Assembly: GCF_015351405.1 (NCBI RefSeq)
Contig: NZ_JADKMY010000002.1
Location: 388,335 to 452,334, forward strand
Reading direction: 5' to 3'
Source of the DNA: Corynebacterium suicordis DSM 45110
GTDB lineage: Bacteria > Actinomycetota > Actinomycetes > Mycobacteriales > Mycobacteriaceae
Length of the DNA: 64,000 nt
Under the pieces are notes generated by a model. It was not told the origin of the DNA. It did no database searches and saw only the letters and a list, made by a program, of their open reading frames with translations. A program made the translations under genes and the position numbers. This document shows, piece by piece, positions 18,243 to 26,762 of this stretch (positions within the stretch are counted from its first letter, which is position 1; every line of letters starts with the position of its first letter).

Positions 18243-19852
18243 TGTTTAACCTTGCTGCAGAATCGAGCGCGGGCAACCCCACGCTGAACATGTCCGTGTT
18301 CGTCGCCTTCATCGTGGTGACCTTGGGCATTGTGACCTATGCTTCTCGACGCCCACAAAAGAGCGCCTCCGACTTCTACACCGGCGGCGCACAGTTCTCG
18401 GGCACCCAGAACGGTTTGGCCATCGCGGGCGATTACCTCTCCGCTGCATCCTTCCTGGGCATCGTCGGCGCTATCGCCATGACGGGTTATGACGGATTCC
18501 TGTACTCCATTGGCTTCTTCGTGGCGTGGCTCATCGCGTTGCTGCTGGTCGCGGAGCCGCTTCGTAATACCGGTCGCTTCACCATGGCGGACGTTCTCTC
18601 CTTCCGCCTGAAGCAGCGCCCCGTTCGTGTCGCGGCTGCCTTCGCTACGTTGGGCGTCTCCCTGTTTTACCTGGTCGCCCAGATGGCTGGCGCCGGTTCC
18701 TTGGTTGCCGTGTTGATGGACATTCACGATAAGACCGCCCAGGCCGCAATCGTGGCCGTGGTGGGCGTGGTGATGATCGCTTACGTGCTGATCGGCGGCA
18801 TGAAGGGCACTACCATCGTGCAGATGATCAAGGCCGTTCTGCTGTGTTCTTGCGTGGTCATCATGGTGATCATCATCGCCGTGATGGTGAAGGGTAACTT
18901 CTCCGAGCTGCTCGCCCGCGCTGTGGAAGCGCACGGCGGTAATGAGGCCATCCTGGAGCCGGGCATGAAGTACGGTAAGTCTGATACCACCAAGCTGGAC
19001 TTCATCGCGCTGGGTCTTTCCCTGTCCCTGGGTGTGGCTGGTCTGCCTCACGTGCTGATGCGCTTCTACACCGTGCCTACCGCTAAGGCCGCTCGCAAGT
19101 CCGTGACCTGGGCAATCGTGCTCATCGGTGGCTTCTACCTGCTCACCCTGGTGCTGGGTTACGCCGCTGCAGCTTACGTGGGACCAGAGCGCATCAAGGC
19201 CGCACCGGGTGGCGCGAACTCCGCTGCACCTCTGCTCGCGCTGGAGCTGGCCGGACCAATCTTCATGGCCATCATCTCCGCGGTGGCCTTCGCTACCGTG
19301 CTCGCCGTGGTTGCCGGCCTGGCCATTACCGCCTCCGCCTCCGTGGCTCACGACCTCTACAACTCCGTGATCCGCAAGGGTCAGGCCACCCCGGAGGAGC
19401 AGGTTCGCGTCTCCCGCATCACCGTGGTTGTGATCGGTATTGTCTCGATCCTGTTGGGCATCGGCGCGATGAGCCAGAACGTGGCCTTCCTGGTTTCCCT
19501 GGCCTTCTGTATCGCGGCCTCCGCGAACGTTCCGACCATCCTGTACTCCCTGTACTGGAAGCGCTTCAACACCACGGGTGCCGTGGCATCCCTGTGGACT
19601 GGCCTGTTGAGCGCAATCTTCCTGATCATCTTCTCCCCTGCGGTATCCGGCGCGGAAACCTCCATCCTTCCGAACGCCGATTTCGCATGGTTCCCATTGG
19701 CCAACCCAGGCCTGGTCTCCATCCCGCTGGGCTTCTTGGCGGGCATCGTCGGCACCTACCTTGGCAAGCCGGATAACCTCGATGACCTGCAGGCCGAGAT
19801 GGAAGTTCGCTCCCTCACCGGTGTGGGCGTGGAAGCTGCCGTGGATCACTAA
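18242..19852 (+). CDS. mctC: Monocarboxylate/cation symporter (SSS family, MctC/ActP type)
   Basis: A 536-aa multi-helix sodium:solute symporter family permease, predicted to import acetate, propionate or pyruvate with a cation. Typical segments include YASRRPQKSASDFYTGG at the N-terminus, GLAIAGDYLSAASFLGI (first core helix), VLIGGMKGTTIVQMIKAVLL and LPHVLMRFYTVPTAKAARKS, all characteristic of ActP/MctC. It follows mctB with overlapping TAATG and is closed by a strong terminator. The operon probably responds to carbon source, by analogy with C. glutamicum. Confidence 0.93.
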   Translation: MFNLAAESSAGNPTLNMSVFVAFIVVTLGIVTYASRRPQKSASDFYTGGAQFSGTQNGLAIAGDYLSAASFLGIVGAIAMTGYDGFLYSIGFFVAWLIALLLVAEPLRNTGRFTMADVLSFRLKQRPVRVAAAFATLGVSLFYLVAQMAGAGSLVAVLMDIHDKTAQAAIVAVVGVVMIAYVLIGGMKGTTIVQMIKAVLLCSCVVIMVIIIAVMVKGNFSELLARAVEAHGGNEAILEPGMKYGKSDTTKLDFIALGLSLSLGVAGLPHVLMRFYTVPTAKAARKSVTWAIVLIGGFYLLTLVLGYAAAAYVGPERIKAAPGGANSAAPLLALELAGPIFMAIISAVAFATVLAVVAGLAITASASVAHDLYNSVIRKGQATPEEQVRVSRITVVVIGIVSILLGIGAMSQNVAFLVSLAFCIAASANVPTILYSLYWKRFNTTGAVASLWTGLLSAIFLIIFSPAVSGAETSILPNADFAWFPLANPGLVSIPLGFLAGIVGTYLGKPDNLDDLQAEMEVRSLTGVGVEAAVDH

Positions 19853-19872
19853 ATATTCGCAGGATAGCGGCC

Positions 19873-20010
19873 GTTTTTTATTCGACGCCAACGCGGGGCG
19901 CCTCGTTTCTTTCGAAACGGGGCGCCCCGCTTTTTTGCGAATTGCGAATAATCATGCCACCATATTTTTCAGCGCGGAGGGGGTCCGCGCTTGGCGTCGA
20001 AAATAAAAAC
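19873..20010. repeat. Two facing TGGCGTCG repeat copies around the mctC terminator
   Basis: An inverse copy at 19883-19890 (preceded by GTTTTTTATT) and a direct copy at 19992-19999 (followed by AAAATAAAAAC) bracket the terminator. Including flanks GCGCTTGG/CCAACGCG, the two form a long imperfect inverted repeat about 100 bp apart. Confidence 0.75.
19893..19936 (+). terminator. Rho-independent terminator of mctBC
   Basis: Long GC-rich hairpin GCGGGGCGCC...CGTTTC TTTC GAAACG...GGCGCCCCGC followed by TTTTTT. One of the strongest terminators in the window. Confidence 0.9.
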
Positions 20011-20201
20011 AAACACAGTTTCGTAACAAAGCGTATGGAAACTGAGATGTACGTATGTAAGGAAAACAAAAGCTTATACGATCCTAAGCGCCATTCCGAC
20101 AAGGAATTACCAGCTCAGGAAGATTTCTCACGGAGCGTGCCGTCTACGCACCGGTGAGTTTGTACCCGAACAACCCCGAGACGGAAGAAACGGTAGTAAA
20201 T

Positions 20202-21035
20202 ATGAAGCGCCAAGTTACTCGTCTTGCTCTTGCGGCCATCACCGCAATCGCTCCCCTGGCCATCGCGGCACCAACTGCTTCGGCAGCCCCTAACTCTGCT
20301 GTGTTTGTGGGCGATTCCATTCCCGCGAACCCAACGGTGGCGAGCTACCTCGCGGTCAAGACGGGCGTGCCGATCCCAGGCGCGCACGTCAACTTGAACG
20401 GCTGCGCCACTGATGGGCAGATGCCGGCTGCGTATGGCGCAGCTGCAGGCCTGGAAACCTTCGATTACACCTGTGCCGGAGCTTCTATCCGCACCGGTGG
20501 CCAGCACGTGACCGCCCAGTTGGATAATGCTGCGATGGCCGGCAAGCTGAACGCCTCCACCAGAGAGGTTGTCATCATGGCCGGCGCCAATGACACCTAC
20601 CCGCACATCCTCAACCAGGTACCGCTGGGCCAGATCGAGACGGACCTGACCAATGGTTTTGCAGACACCATCAATCACGCAAAGAAGTTGGCGCCCAACG
20701 CGCGGGTGAAGATCATCGGACTCAACCAGATCGCCGCTCCAAACGGTGATGTGTGTCTGGTCAACATCGGCGATAACACCATGCCGCTGGCCCCGATCCC
20801 CGCAGTGCGTGACTCCGAGGGCATCCTGCAGCGCGCCGGCATCAATGGCGCTCAGCGCGCGGGAGGAACTTTCGTGGATTCCAAGGCCATCAGCCAAGGC
20901 CACGATATGTGCGCTCCTGGAAACAAGCGATGGACCGTTGGCCTGATTGATACCGGCTCCGGACCTCACAACCTCACGTTCCATATGACCAACGAAGGTT
21001 TGGGAGCCTTGGCTTCGAACGCTGCTAAGAAGTAG
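20202..21035 (+). CDS. Secreted SGNH/GDSL-type esterase
   Basis: A 277-aa exported hydrolase. Start MKRQVTRLAL at 20202, signal peptide cleaved after SASA-type site near residue 28. The block I nucleophile motif VFVGDSI (Ser39) follows at once, then AGAND (block III) and a C-terminal HNLTFHMTNEG region that may supply the catalytic histidine. Cysteines in GCATDG, DYTCAG, DVCLV and DMCAP suggest disulfides. The substrate is likely an ester or lipid at the cell surface. A GTG start at 20154 in the same frame would put 16 residues ahead of the signal peptide and is less likely. A terminator follows. Confidence 0.85.
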   Translation: MKRQVTRLALAAITAIAPLAIAAPTASAAPNSAVFVGDSIPANPTVASYLAVKTGVPIPGAHVNLNGCATDGQMPAAYGAAAGLETFDYTCAGASIRTGGQHVTAQLDNAAMAGKLNASTREVVIMAGANDTYPHILNQVPLGQIETDLTNGFADTINHAKKLAPNARVKIIGLNQIAAPNGDVCLVNIGDNTMPLAPIPAVRDSEGILQRAGINGAQRAGGTFVDSKAISQGHDMCAPGNKRWTVGLIDTGSGPHNLTFHMTNEGLGALASNAAKK

Positions 21036-21096
21036 TTTTCGGCCACAGCTCCCGTCTTGACTGATCGGCGGCTGTCAGCCGTCAACCGGTGAAGCG

Positions 21097-21127
21097 CCCC
21101 TGCGAAGTGATTCGCAGGGGTCTTGCT
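21097..21127 (+). terminator. Terminator after the SGNH esterase gene
   Basis: Perfect 10-bp stem CCCCTGCGAA / TTCGCAGGGG with loop GTGA, followed by TCTTGCT. Confidence 0.8.
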
Positions 21128-21307
21128 TATTTTGCGCTGCTAACAACAGGGCTTTGGCAACCGATGAAGGCAGTAGATGTTCCAGAGGGAAACCTCAAAC
21201 ACGGGCACATCGGTGTACTCGACTCAAGCTTTTACACCCAGGTTTCACACTCAGCTTTCACTCCCAGGTTATCCACCCAAGTTCCGCAATAAGGAAAGAA
21301 TTCTGCC

Positions 21308-21640
21308 ATGAAGCGTGCCTCCGCCACTTTGTTCTCACTGACTGCCGCCACCTCACTCGCGTTCGCAGCGGTCTCCCCCGCCTCTGCAGCTGACACCACC
21401 CAGCACGTTTCTGCTGCGACCACCCAATATGTCGCCGCTGCAGCCACGCAGTATGTCGCTGCCGATGCCCCCGCAACCGGCAGCTCGTACTATGACGTGT
21501 TCGGTCTGCCTGCACCATGGTCCTACATTGCGGCTCCGTTTCTTTTCGGCGCCTTCATTATTGGAACTATCCTCTCCCTGTTCGGCTTCGGTTGTAGCTT
21601 GTTGAACGCCAGCGGCAACTGCGGAGAAGGTAGCCTCTAG
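21308..21640 (+). CDS. Small exported membrane protein, paralogue 1
   Basis: A 110-aa protein: signal peptide (MKRASATLFS, cleavage after ASA near residue 27), an Ala/Thr-rich stretch with three imperfect repeats (TTQHVSAA, TTQYVAAA, ATQYVAAD), then one hydrophobic helix (YIAAPFLFGAFIIGTILSLF) and two C-terminal cysteines. I recognise no family. It shares its architecture and start (MKR) with the next gene, so the two look like a tandem duplication. Ribosome site AAGGAAAG. TTATCCACC lies 31 bp upstream. Confidence 0.7.
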   Translation: MKRASATLFSLTAATSLAFAAVSPASAADTTQHVSAATTQYVAAAATQYVAADAPATGSSYYDVFGLPAPWSYIAAPFLFGAFIIGTILSLFGFGCSLLNASGNCGEGSL

Positions 21641-21744
21641 CGCTTGCCGCTCTCTGCGGCTCCACCGCGCAGCTTCACCGGCTTCAACCCCTCCACCCCT
21701 GCACGCTTTCGTGTGCAGCTTATCCACATGAAGTGAGTCCTCAC

Positions 21745-22074
21745 ATGAAACGCATTTCCGCTTCCCTAGTTTCTGTCGCTGCTGCAACGGCGCTTACTTT
21801 CGGCGCAGTGGCTCCTGCCTCCGCTGCTGAGCCTGCGTATCAGGTTCTGGCTGCGCCTCTGGACGCTCCAGCTGAAGACCCCGTGATCACTTCCGGAGGA
21901 TCAACCTTCCAGCAGCCAGCGTTTGTGACAGATTTTCTGAGCTGGATGCTCGGCGGCCTCTCGGAAACGCTCAAGGGGCCGTTCGCGCCACTCGCGTATG
22001 TGGTCATCATCCCCATCTTGGTGGGTGGCTTTCTTCTTTCGTTGATCCCAGGCAGCGGTGTGAGCGCCACATAA
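21745..22074 (+). CDS. Small exported membrane protein, paralogue 2
   Basis: A 109-aa protein with a signal peptide (MKRISASLVS, cleavage after ASA), a short proline/acidic stretch, an amphipathic part (FVTDFLSWMLGGLSETL) and a C-terminal hydrophobic helix (APLAYVVIIPILVGGFLL). Same plan as the preceding gene but without the Thr-Gln-Val repeats and cysteines. No function can be assigned; a small cell-envelope or pore-type role is possible. Start ATG 21745 is preferred over GTG 21733 because MKR matches the paralogue. TTATCCACA lies 16 bp upstream. Confidence 0.7.
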   Translation: MKRISASLVSVAAATALTFGAVAPASAAEPAYQVLAAPLDAPAEDPVITSGGSTFQQPAFVTDFLSWMLGGLSETLKGPFAPLAYVVIIPILVGGFLLSLIPGSGVSAT

Positions 22075-22148
22075 CGCCAGCTGGGGCTCGCTGAATCTGC
22101 AAGATTTTGGTTCCTCAAAGGCTTTGCGAAAAGCCCCGGAAACTAAAC

Positions 22149-22186
22149 AAGGGCGCTACCGGAAATACTTTCCTGGTAGCACCCTT
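22149..22186. terminator. Bidirectional terminator between convergent genes
   Basis: Stem AAGGGcGCTACCGG / CCtGGTAGCaCCCTT with an internal mismatch. It has A residues on one side and TTT on the other, so it can end transcripts from both the small membrane protein and the lamin-tail gene. Confidence 0.75.
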
Positions 22187-22222
22187 TAGCTATGCGCCTC
22201 TAGAGTTCGGCGCGCAGCTGAG

Positions 22223-23656
22223 TTACTTCAGCAGAGACTTAATCCACTCGAAGAACTCAGTTCCACCAACGGTGGACAGCACACCGAAGATGAACTCGAA
22301 GAATGGCTTGAAGGTAGAACCATCCAGGCTTCCCAGAGAGGAAGATTCATCTTCATCCACGCAAGGAGTGCCGGTCATGGCCGCGCGCATTGAGGTGCCA
22401 TTGGACACTCCATCATCCGCCCACAGGAAGCGAGTGGAGCAGCCATCGCTGTAGGAAGCGAAACCCTCATTTGCGAAGTTCCCCATTGCCGCGGGGCGAG
22501 CCTGAACCTCAGAAACAGGTGCCCATTCGGTGCCCTTTTCCAGCAGGATAGAGGCACCTTCACATGCCTCATCACACATCACGCGTAGCTGGTTCTCACG
22601 GTAATCCAGGGCCATCACGCCCTTGAATGGTGACTGGTAACGCTGAACCAGCGTGGGCTCTGCTCCTGCGAGGTCCACGAACAGCACCTCGCCGGTGCCT
22701 TCCACGCCAGCTGCAAATCCGCCGGGCACTGCGGAGATAGCCTCGAGGCCGGCATTCGCACCAAGTGTTGCTGGCAAGAACTGGCCCAGGTTCCACTCGT
22801 TGGTGGCGGAGAGGTCTCCACCGGTCTGGGTTGGGATGTTGAAGCGCAAGACGGATGGACGGGAGGTGTTCTTGTTCGCGTTATCCCGCTCGGTAGCCAC
22901 GTACAGGCCGTCCTTGGTCACGGTGACACCTTCGGCATCTGGCAGTCCGGAACCATCGGCATACTTCAGGTTCCAGGTTCCTGCGACGGAGTACTTGTTC
23001 TCCTTGTAATCCAGGGCGAACAGGGTGCCTTGGTCGTTGTTGACGATCCATGCGCGGCCGTTTGCATCGAAATCGACGCCAGACATGTCCTCAACAGCGA
23101 ATTCTGGACCCAGATCCACGTTCTGGATCTCCTGCGGATCGAATGGCCAAGGCTGGTGAACCACTGGATCTGGGGTGTTTCCGCCAACGTTCTTCGCTGA
23201 GCGCGTAGCTTCACGAGTCACTCCGAAATCACCGGTCATGTCTGGGAGGCGACCCCAGGTGGTCTCAGCATGTCCATCCCACGTGGTCTGCTCAACCATC
23301 TCGCCGTCCTTGTTGAACAGGCGAACGGAATCCTTGCCGCCGAGTCCAAAACCGCCACCGGGAAGAGCGTTGCCCTCCGTGTAGAGGCTGAAGTATCCAC
23401 CGGACTCGATGGTGGTGCCTTCTGGGATCACGATGCGCTGGTGCTTGTCATCGTTATCCACCACGCTCCATCCACTGATATCCAAGGTTTCATTGTGGTT
23501 GGTGTTAGCCAGCTCTACCCAGTCGCCAACGGGATCCCCGTTGGATTCCACCTCGTTGATCACGATCGGACTGGTGGGTGCTGCCTGGGCGGGGACAGCA
23601 AAAACGCTGGTGGCAATAGCCACCGTGAGCACGGCAGCAAGACTGCGACGGGTCAT
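22223..23656 (-). CDS. Secreted lamin-tail domain / beta-propeller protein
   Basis: A 477-aa exported protein. Start MTRRSLAAVL at 23656 (ribosome site AGGAATGGA), signal peptide cleaved after AQA. Residues about 28-150 fit a lamin-tail (LTD) domain (IVINEVESNGDP, DWVELANTN, DISGWSVVDND). The rest resembles an esterase-like/SdiA-regulated beta-propeller (DMSGVDFDANGRAWIVNNDQG, LPDAEGVTVTKDGLYVATE). The C-terminus ends in a short aromatic, amphipathic segment (FFEFIFGVL ... FFEWIKSLLK) that could anchor it to the envelope. No catalytic motif was identified. The longer frame to 23710 adds residues before the signal peptide and is rejected. Confidence 0.82.
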   Translation of the reverse strand: MTRRSLAAVLTVAIATSVFAVPAQAAPTSPIVINEVESNGDPVGDWVELANTNHNETLDISGWSVVDNDDKHQRIVIPEGTTIESGGYFSLYTEGNALPGGGFGLGGKDSVRLFNKDGEMVEQTTWDGHAETTWGRLPDMTGDFGVTREATRSAKNVGGNTPDPVVHQPWPFDPQEIQNVDLGPEFAVEDMSGVDFDANGRAWIVNNDQGTLFALDYKENKYSVAGTWNLKYADGSGLPDAEGVTVTKDGLYVATERDNANKNTSRPSVLRFNIPTQTGGDLSATNEWNLGQFLPATLGANAGLEAISAVPGGFAAGVEGTGEVLFVDLAGAEPTLVQRYQSPFKGVMALDYRENQLRVMCDEACEGASILLEKGTEWAPVSEVQARPAAMGNFANEGFASYSDGCSTRFLWADDGVSNGTSMRAAMTGTPCVDEDESSSLGSLDGSTFKPFFEFIFGVLSTVGGTEFFEWIKSLLK

Positions 23657-23841
23657 GAATGTTCCATTCCTGAGAGTTTCTTGAAAACGACCTCTTGAAC
23701 CTATCCACACTCAATGAACACCCGGGGGCCATTGGATTAATACCGGGAGAACACGCAGGCTATCCCGGGTTTTGCGCAAGCAAGGAGCCTGCCACGCTCA
23801 TAGGCAATTCCAAAAAACGCTTCAGGGTTAGCGCGTCTGGG

Positions 23842-24453
23842 TTAGCGCTTCTGAGCCACCACGGTTGTTACCTGCTCATCTCCGCGCTGCCACGTGGCCA
23901 GTAGTTCTCCCGGCGCAGGAGTACTCGACTCGCTGAGCTCCAGCGTGATCTTCAGATCTGTCACACCGACGCCATCTGTTCCAGAACCATCCGGTGCAGA
24001 GCCGCTCGGCGCGCTGAGCAGTTCCACGTCAGGAGGGGTGATCTCCCCATTTTCCATGTCCTTGTTCCATGCAGCGGGCAGCTGCTCTTCAATGGTGCGG
24101 GTCAATTCGCGTTGGAAAACGGGATCCTGGCGGGCATCGTAGACCCAGCGCTCGCCCAGTTCGGAGTGCTGCATCTTCCCCAACAACGCCCCATCCAGCT
24201 CAGGGCCCAAAGGCTTTGGCCGATAGGTCACGGGTATCTGCACCAGGGCTTGCTGGCCGGGGATTTCCGCGAGAAAAATTTCCATGCCCACTACCCCATC
24301 GGGATCTACCATCCGCCACGCAGAATGCACATCGAATTTCTCGTCTTCTGCTAACTTTCCAGCGCTCTGGAGGAATGCGCGCTGGAAATGTTCCTTGCCT
24401 GGATCGAGTTCTGCATTGAAGAAAATCTCTGCCTTATGTTCCATGACCTTCAT
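23842..24453 (-). CDS. Maltokinase N-terminal cap-like domain protein
   Basis: About 203 aa, cytoplasmic. Segments such as SAWRMVDPDGVVGMEIFL, VQIPVTYRPKPL and GKMQHSELGERWVYDARQDPVF are recalled from the free-standing maltokinase N-cap-like proteins of actinobacteria; the kinase domain itself is absent. The function of the stand-alone form is unknown to me. Start is either ATG 24453 (MKVMEHKAE) or 24444 (MEHKAE), the latter with GAAGG upstream. It lies 55 bp after the PQQ-like gene on the same strand. Confidence 0.7.
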   Translation of the reverse strand: MKVMEHKAEIFFNAELDPGKEHFQRAFLQSAGKLAEDEKFDVHSAWRMVDPDGVVGMEIFLAEIPGQQALVQIPVTYRPKPLGPELDGALLGKMQHSELGERWVYDARQDPVFQRELTRTIEEQLPAAWNKDMENGEITPPDVELLSAPSGSAPDGSGTDGVGVTDLKITLELSESSTPAPGELLATWQRGDEQVTTVVAQKR

Positions 24454-24508
24454 CCTACGTGCGAAGAAAGTCACATTCGTCAGGGCAAATTAAACAGTCT
24501 GTATGAAA

Positions 24509-26038
24509 TCACTCCACTGCTTGCATACGAACCACTCCGGAAATGGTGCCCTGCCACCACACGCCATCCGGAGAAATAGTGCCCACCATTTGCAATGAAT
24601 CCTGCAGTGGAGTTTCCGCTATCCTCGTCCGGGAAGTCACATTGCCCGTGTTTGCATCAATCGTGATCGCATCAAACCCCAGGCCAGTTATCCCGTGAAA
24701 ACTGGGGCGTTCCATTGTGTAAATAGTGTTGTCCGCAGTGGATAACCTCGGCACTGCGGAAGAAGCAATTGGCTTATCCCATTGCTTCTCGCAGCCCTCC
24801 CCATTAGCCTTCACCTGAATTTTCTCCATGCCACCCACAAAGGGGGCAAGTGGCGGATTACTAGGGCCAGCTCCTTCCGGAACGGTGGGATATGGATAAC
24901 CATAAGTGCTGGCCACGATCACGCTATCTGAATAGGCAATTGCGGAATTCTCCGTGCCGCTGCCGCTAGTGCCAAATATCCCCTGTTTGCAGACAAGGGA
25001 TCCGTCCGTGGATTTAAACACCAGCAAATTGCTCTGCCCATCGGCGTTATCGGTAATGGTCACGTATTCGTCGTTACCCGCTGGGCCGAAAAATGAGGGA
25101 GTCGCCCCACTTCCCCAACTCAATTGGCCAGGTTTACGCGCGCTACCCCGGTCATAAGAATTTCTCCAGGCAATGCGCGGAGTCACAGCACCGGACTTCT
25201 GATCCGTCTCAGAATCCAGTAGATAAAGCGCGTGTGAAGTGGCGATTGCCACGCCCTGTTGAGAAGCAGAAATCGAATTATCCACCCGCTCACCATTCGG
25301 GAAATTCACGTGCTCAATCTCTGGGATGCGGGAACCATCCGCTTCTGCGGGGACAATGCCAACTTTGCCCTCGCGCGTAGCAAGCCAAATATTGCCCTGT
25401 GTATCTGGGGTCAGCCCCACCACCCCATCGTCCTGGCTCCCTCCGCTATTCACAAAGTGAGAGACATCGATGCGCTGCTGCGCTGCCAAGCCCCACGTTC
25501 CATCCGGATTGTGGTGTTTGCTGATTTTGAGCAGTTCATTCTTGCCGTTGACCAGCACCAATCTATCGTGATCATCCAAGTAGGCGTACACGCCCCCGAG
25601 CAGCGCGCCTTTCTCGATATCCAGCGAGGCAAGCGTGTCCCCTGTTGCGGGGTCAAGGATCTCCGCTACCGGAGCCCGCCCAGCGATCTTGGTGCACAGC
25701 GTCCACACCATGCCGGTGGAATCCATGAGAATGGTGGGGCACGCTGCGAATTTGGTCTTGTGAACGACGGAAAGACCACGGTTGCCCGGCCCAGGATGCG
25801 GGGTGGTGTCGCTGGATTGGGCATCGCCATGCATGGTGGCAGTGCCAACCGGGCCCAGCCCGCTCATTCCTTGATTCTGTGCGGAGACCCCCGTAGGCAC
25901 AGCAGGGTTCAACGTTTCCGGAGCTCCTGCTGCTGCAACTGGCGCACCGGTGAATGCAAAGAAGAGTCCCGCGCACATGAGCGCGGAACTCAATCTGGCT
26001 GGACGGTACGGCGACTGGGCGGGAAGATTACTGAGCAC
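24509..26038 (-). CDS. Secreted PQQ-like beta-propeller protein
   Basis: A 509-aa exported protein. The N-terminus has a basic region, a hydrophobic core and an AAAGAPE cleavage area near residue 38. The mature chain shows repeated blade-like segments (MDSTGMVWTLCTK, VYAYLDDHDRLVLV, LTPDTQGNIWLATREG, GLGFDAITIDANTGNVTS), typical of PQQ/strictosidine-synthase-like propellers. No cofactor or catalytic residues could be assigned. It probably acts outside the membrane; the next gene on the strand is the N-cap-like protein. Confidence 0.75.
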   Translation of the reverse strand: MLSNLPAQSPYRPARLSSALMCAGLFFAFTGAPVAAAGAPETLNPAVPTGVSAQNQGMSGLGPVGTATMHGDAQSSDTTPHPGPGNRGLSVVHKTKFAACPTILMDSTGMVWTLCTKIAGRAPVAEILDPATGDTLASLDIEKGALLGGVYAYLDDHDRLVLVNGKNELLKISKHHNPDGTWGLAAQQRIDVSHFVNSGGSQDDGVVGLTPDTQGNIWLATREGKVGIVPAEADGSRIPEIEHVNFPNGERVDNSISASQQGVAIATSHALYLLDSETDQKSGAVTPRIAWRNSYDRGSARKPGQLSWGSGATPSFFGPAGNDEYVTITDNADGQSNLLVFKSTDGSLVCKQGIFGTSGSGTENSAIAYSDSVIVASTYGYPYPTVPEGAGPSNPPLAPFVGGMEKIQVKANGEGCEKQWDKPIASSAVPRLSTADNTIYTMERPSFHGITGLGFDAITIDANTGNVTSRTRIAETPLQDSLQMVGTISPDGVWWQGTISGVVRMQAVE

Positions 26039-26099
26039 AATTGTTCAGCGTACTTCCCGGAGCATGCGTATCCAGCCAACTTGTCTAGAAAATCACAGG

Positions 26100-26759
26100 C
26101 TAGTCCCCCGTATGCCCCTTCAGCAGTGAGGCGAAATCCATGCCTCCGCCACTCACCTGTGTTCCCGCATCCCGGCGCGGAGTACCGCCAGTGAATTCTG
26201 CTGGTGCCAACCCAGCCACCTCTCCATCAGCGCGGACCATGTAGCTAGCCAGCTCTGAGGCAGCTCGCTCCACGCGTGGTGCCATGTCGGTGGTTCCGCC
26301 GAAGTCCTCGGTTGCAGCGAAAACTCCGGTGGGCATCACCGTGGCCCGCAGGTACGTGAACAGCGGACGCATGGCGAAATCCAGAACCAGTTGATGGCGC
26401 GGGGTTCCCGCGGTGGCGGCGATCAGCACGGGCATGGAATTGAGTGAGTCGGTGGAGAGGGCGTCGATAAACATCTTGAACAGGCCCGAATAGCTGGCCG
26501 AAAAAACGGGGGTCACGGCGACCAACGCATCGGCCGCCGTCACCTTTTCCTGCACGGCCCGCAAGTGCTGGGTGGGCACATGGGTGGTCATGAATTGCGC
26601 CAAGTCCTGGGCGTATTCGCGAATCTCCACGAATTCCACCTCCACACCCTCGCCGCGCTTGGTTACCTGGGCTTCCACGGCCGCGGCCACTTGCTCGGCC
26701 AGCATGCGGGTGGTCGACGGGCTAGAGAGGCCCGCGGTGAGAACCACTAGCTTTTTCAT
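26100..26759 (-). CDS. FMN reductase, CE1759 type (partner of the LLM monooxygenase)
   Basis: A 219-aa flavodoxin-fold NADPH:FMN reductase. The nucleotide loop LSSPSTTRMLAEQ is at the N-terminus, with TPVFSASYSGLFKMFIDAL and ATAGTPRHQLVLDF following, as in the corynebacterial CE1759 family. It starts 3 bp after the LLM monooxygenase gene, and the two certainly form one operon. It should supply reduced FMN to the monooxygenase, a two-component system probably used on organosulfur or related compounds. Confidence 0.88.
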   Translation of the reverse strand: MKKLVVLTAGLSSPSTTRMLAEQVAAAVEAQVTKRGEGVEVEFVEIREYAQDLAQFMTTHVPTQHLRAVQEKVTAADALVAVTPVFSASYSGLFKMFIDALSTDSLNSMPVLIAATAGTPRHQLVLDFAMRPLFTYLRATVMPTGVFAATEDFGGTTDMAPRVERAASELASYMVRADGEVAGLAPAEFTGGTPRRDAGTQVSGGGMDFASLLKGHTGD

Positions 26760-26762
26760 GTC

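Noticed and set aside
18239..19891. 550-aa open frame on the minus strand
   Set aside because: Antisense to mctC; extremely rich in His, Gly and Asp, the mirror of membrane-helix codons.
21269..21728. Replication origin suggested by DnaA-box-like sites
   Set aside because: Only two or three scattered boxes, no AT-rich unwinding region and no dnaA/dnaN/gidA neighbours.
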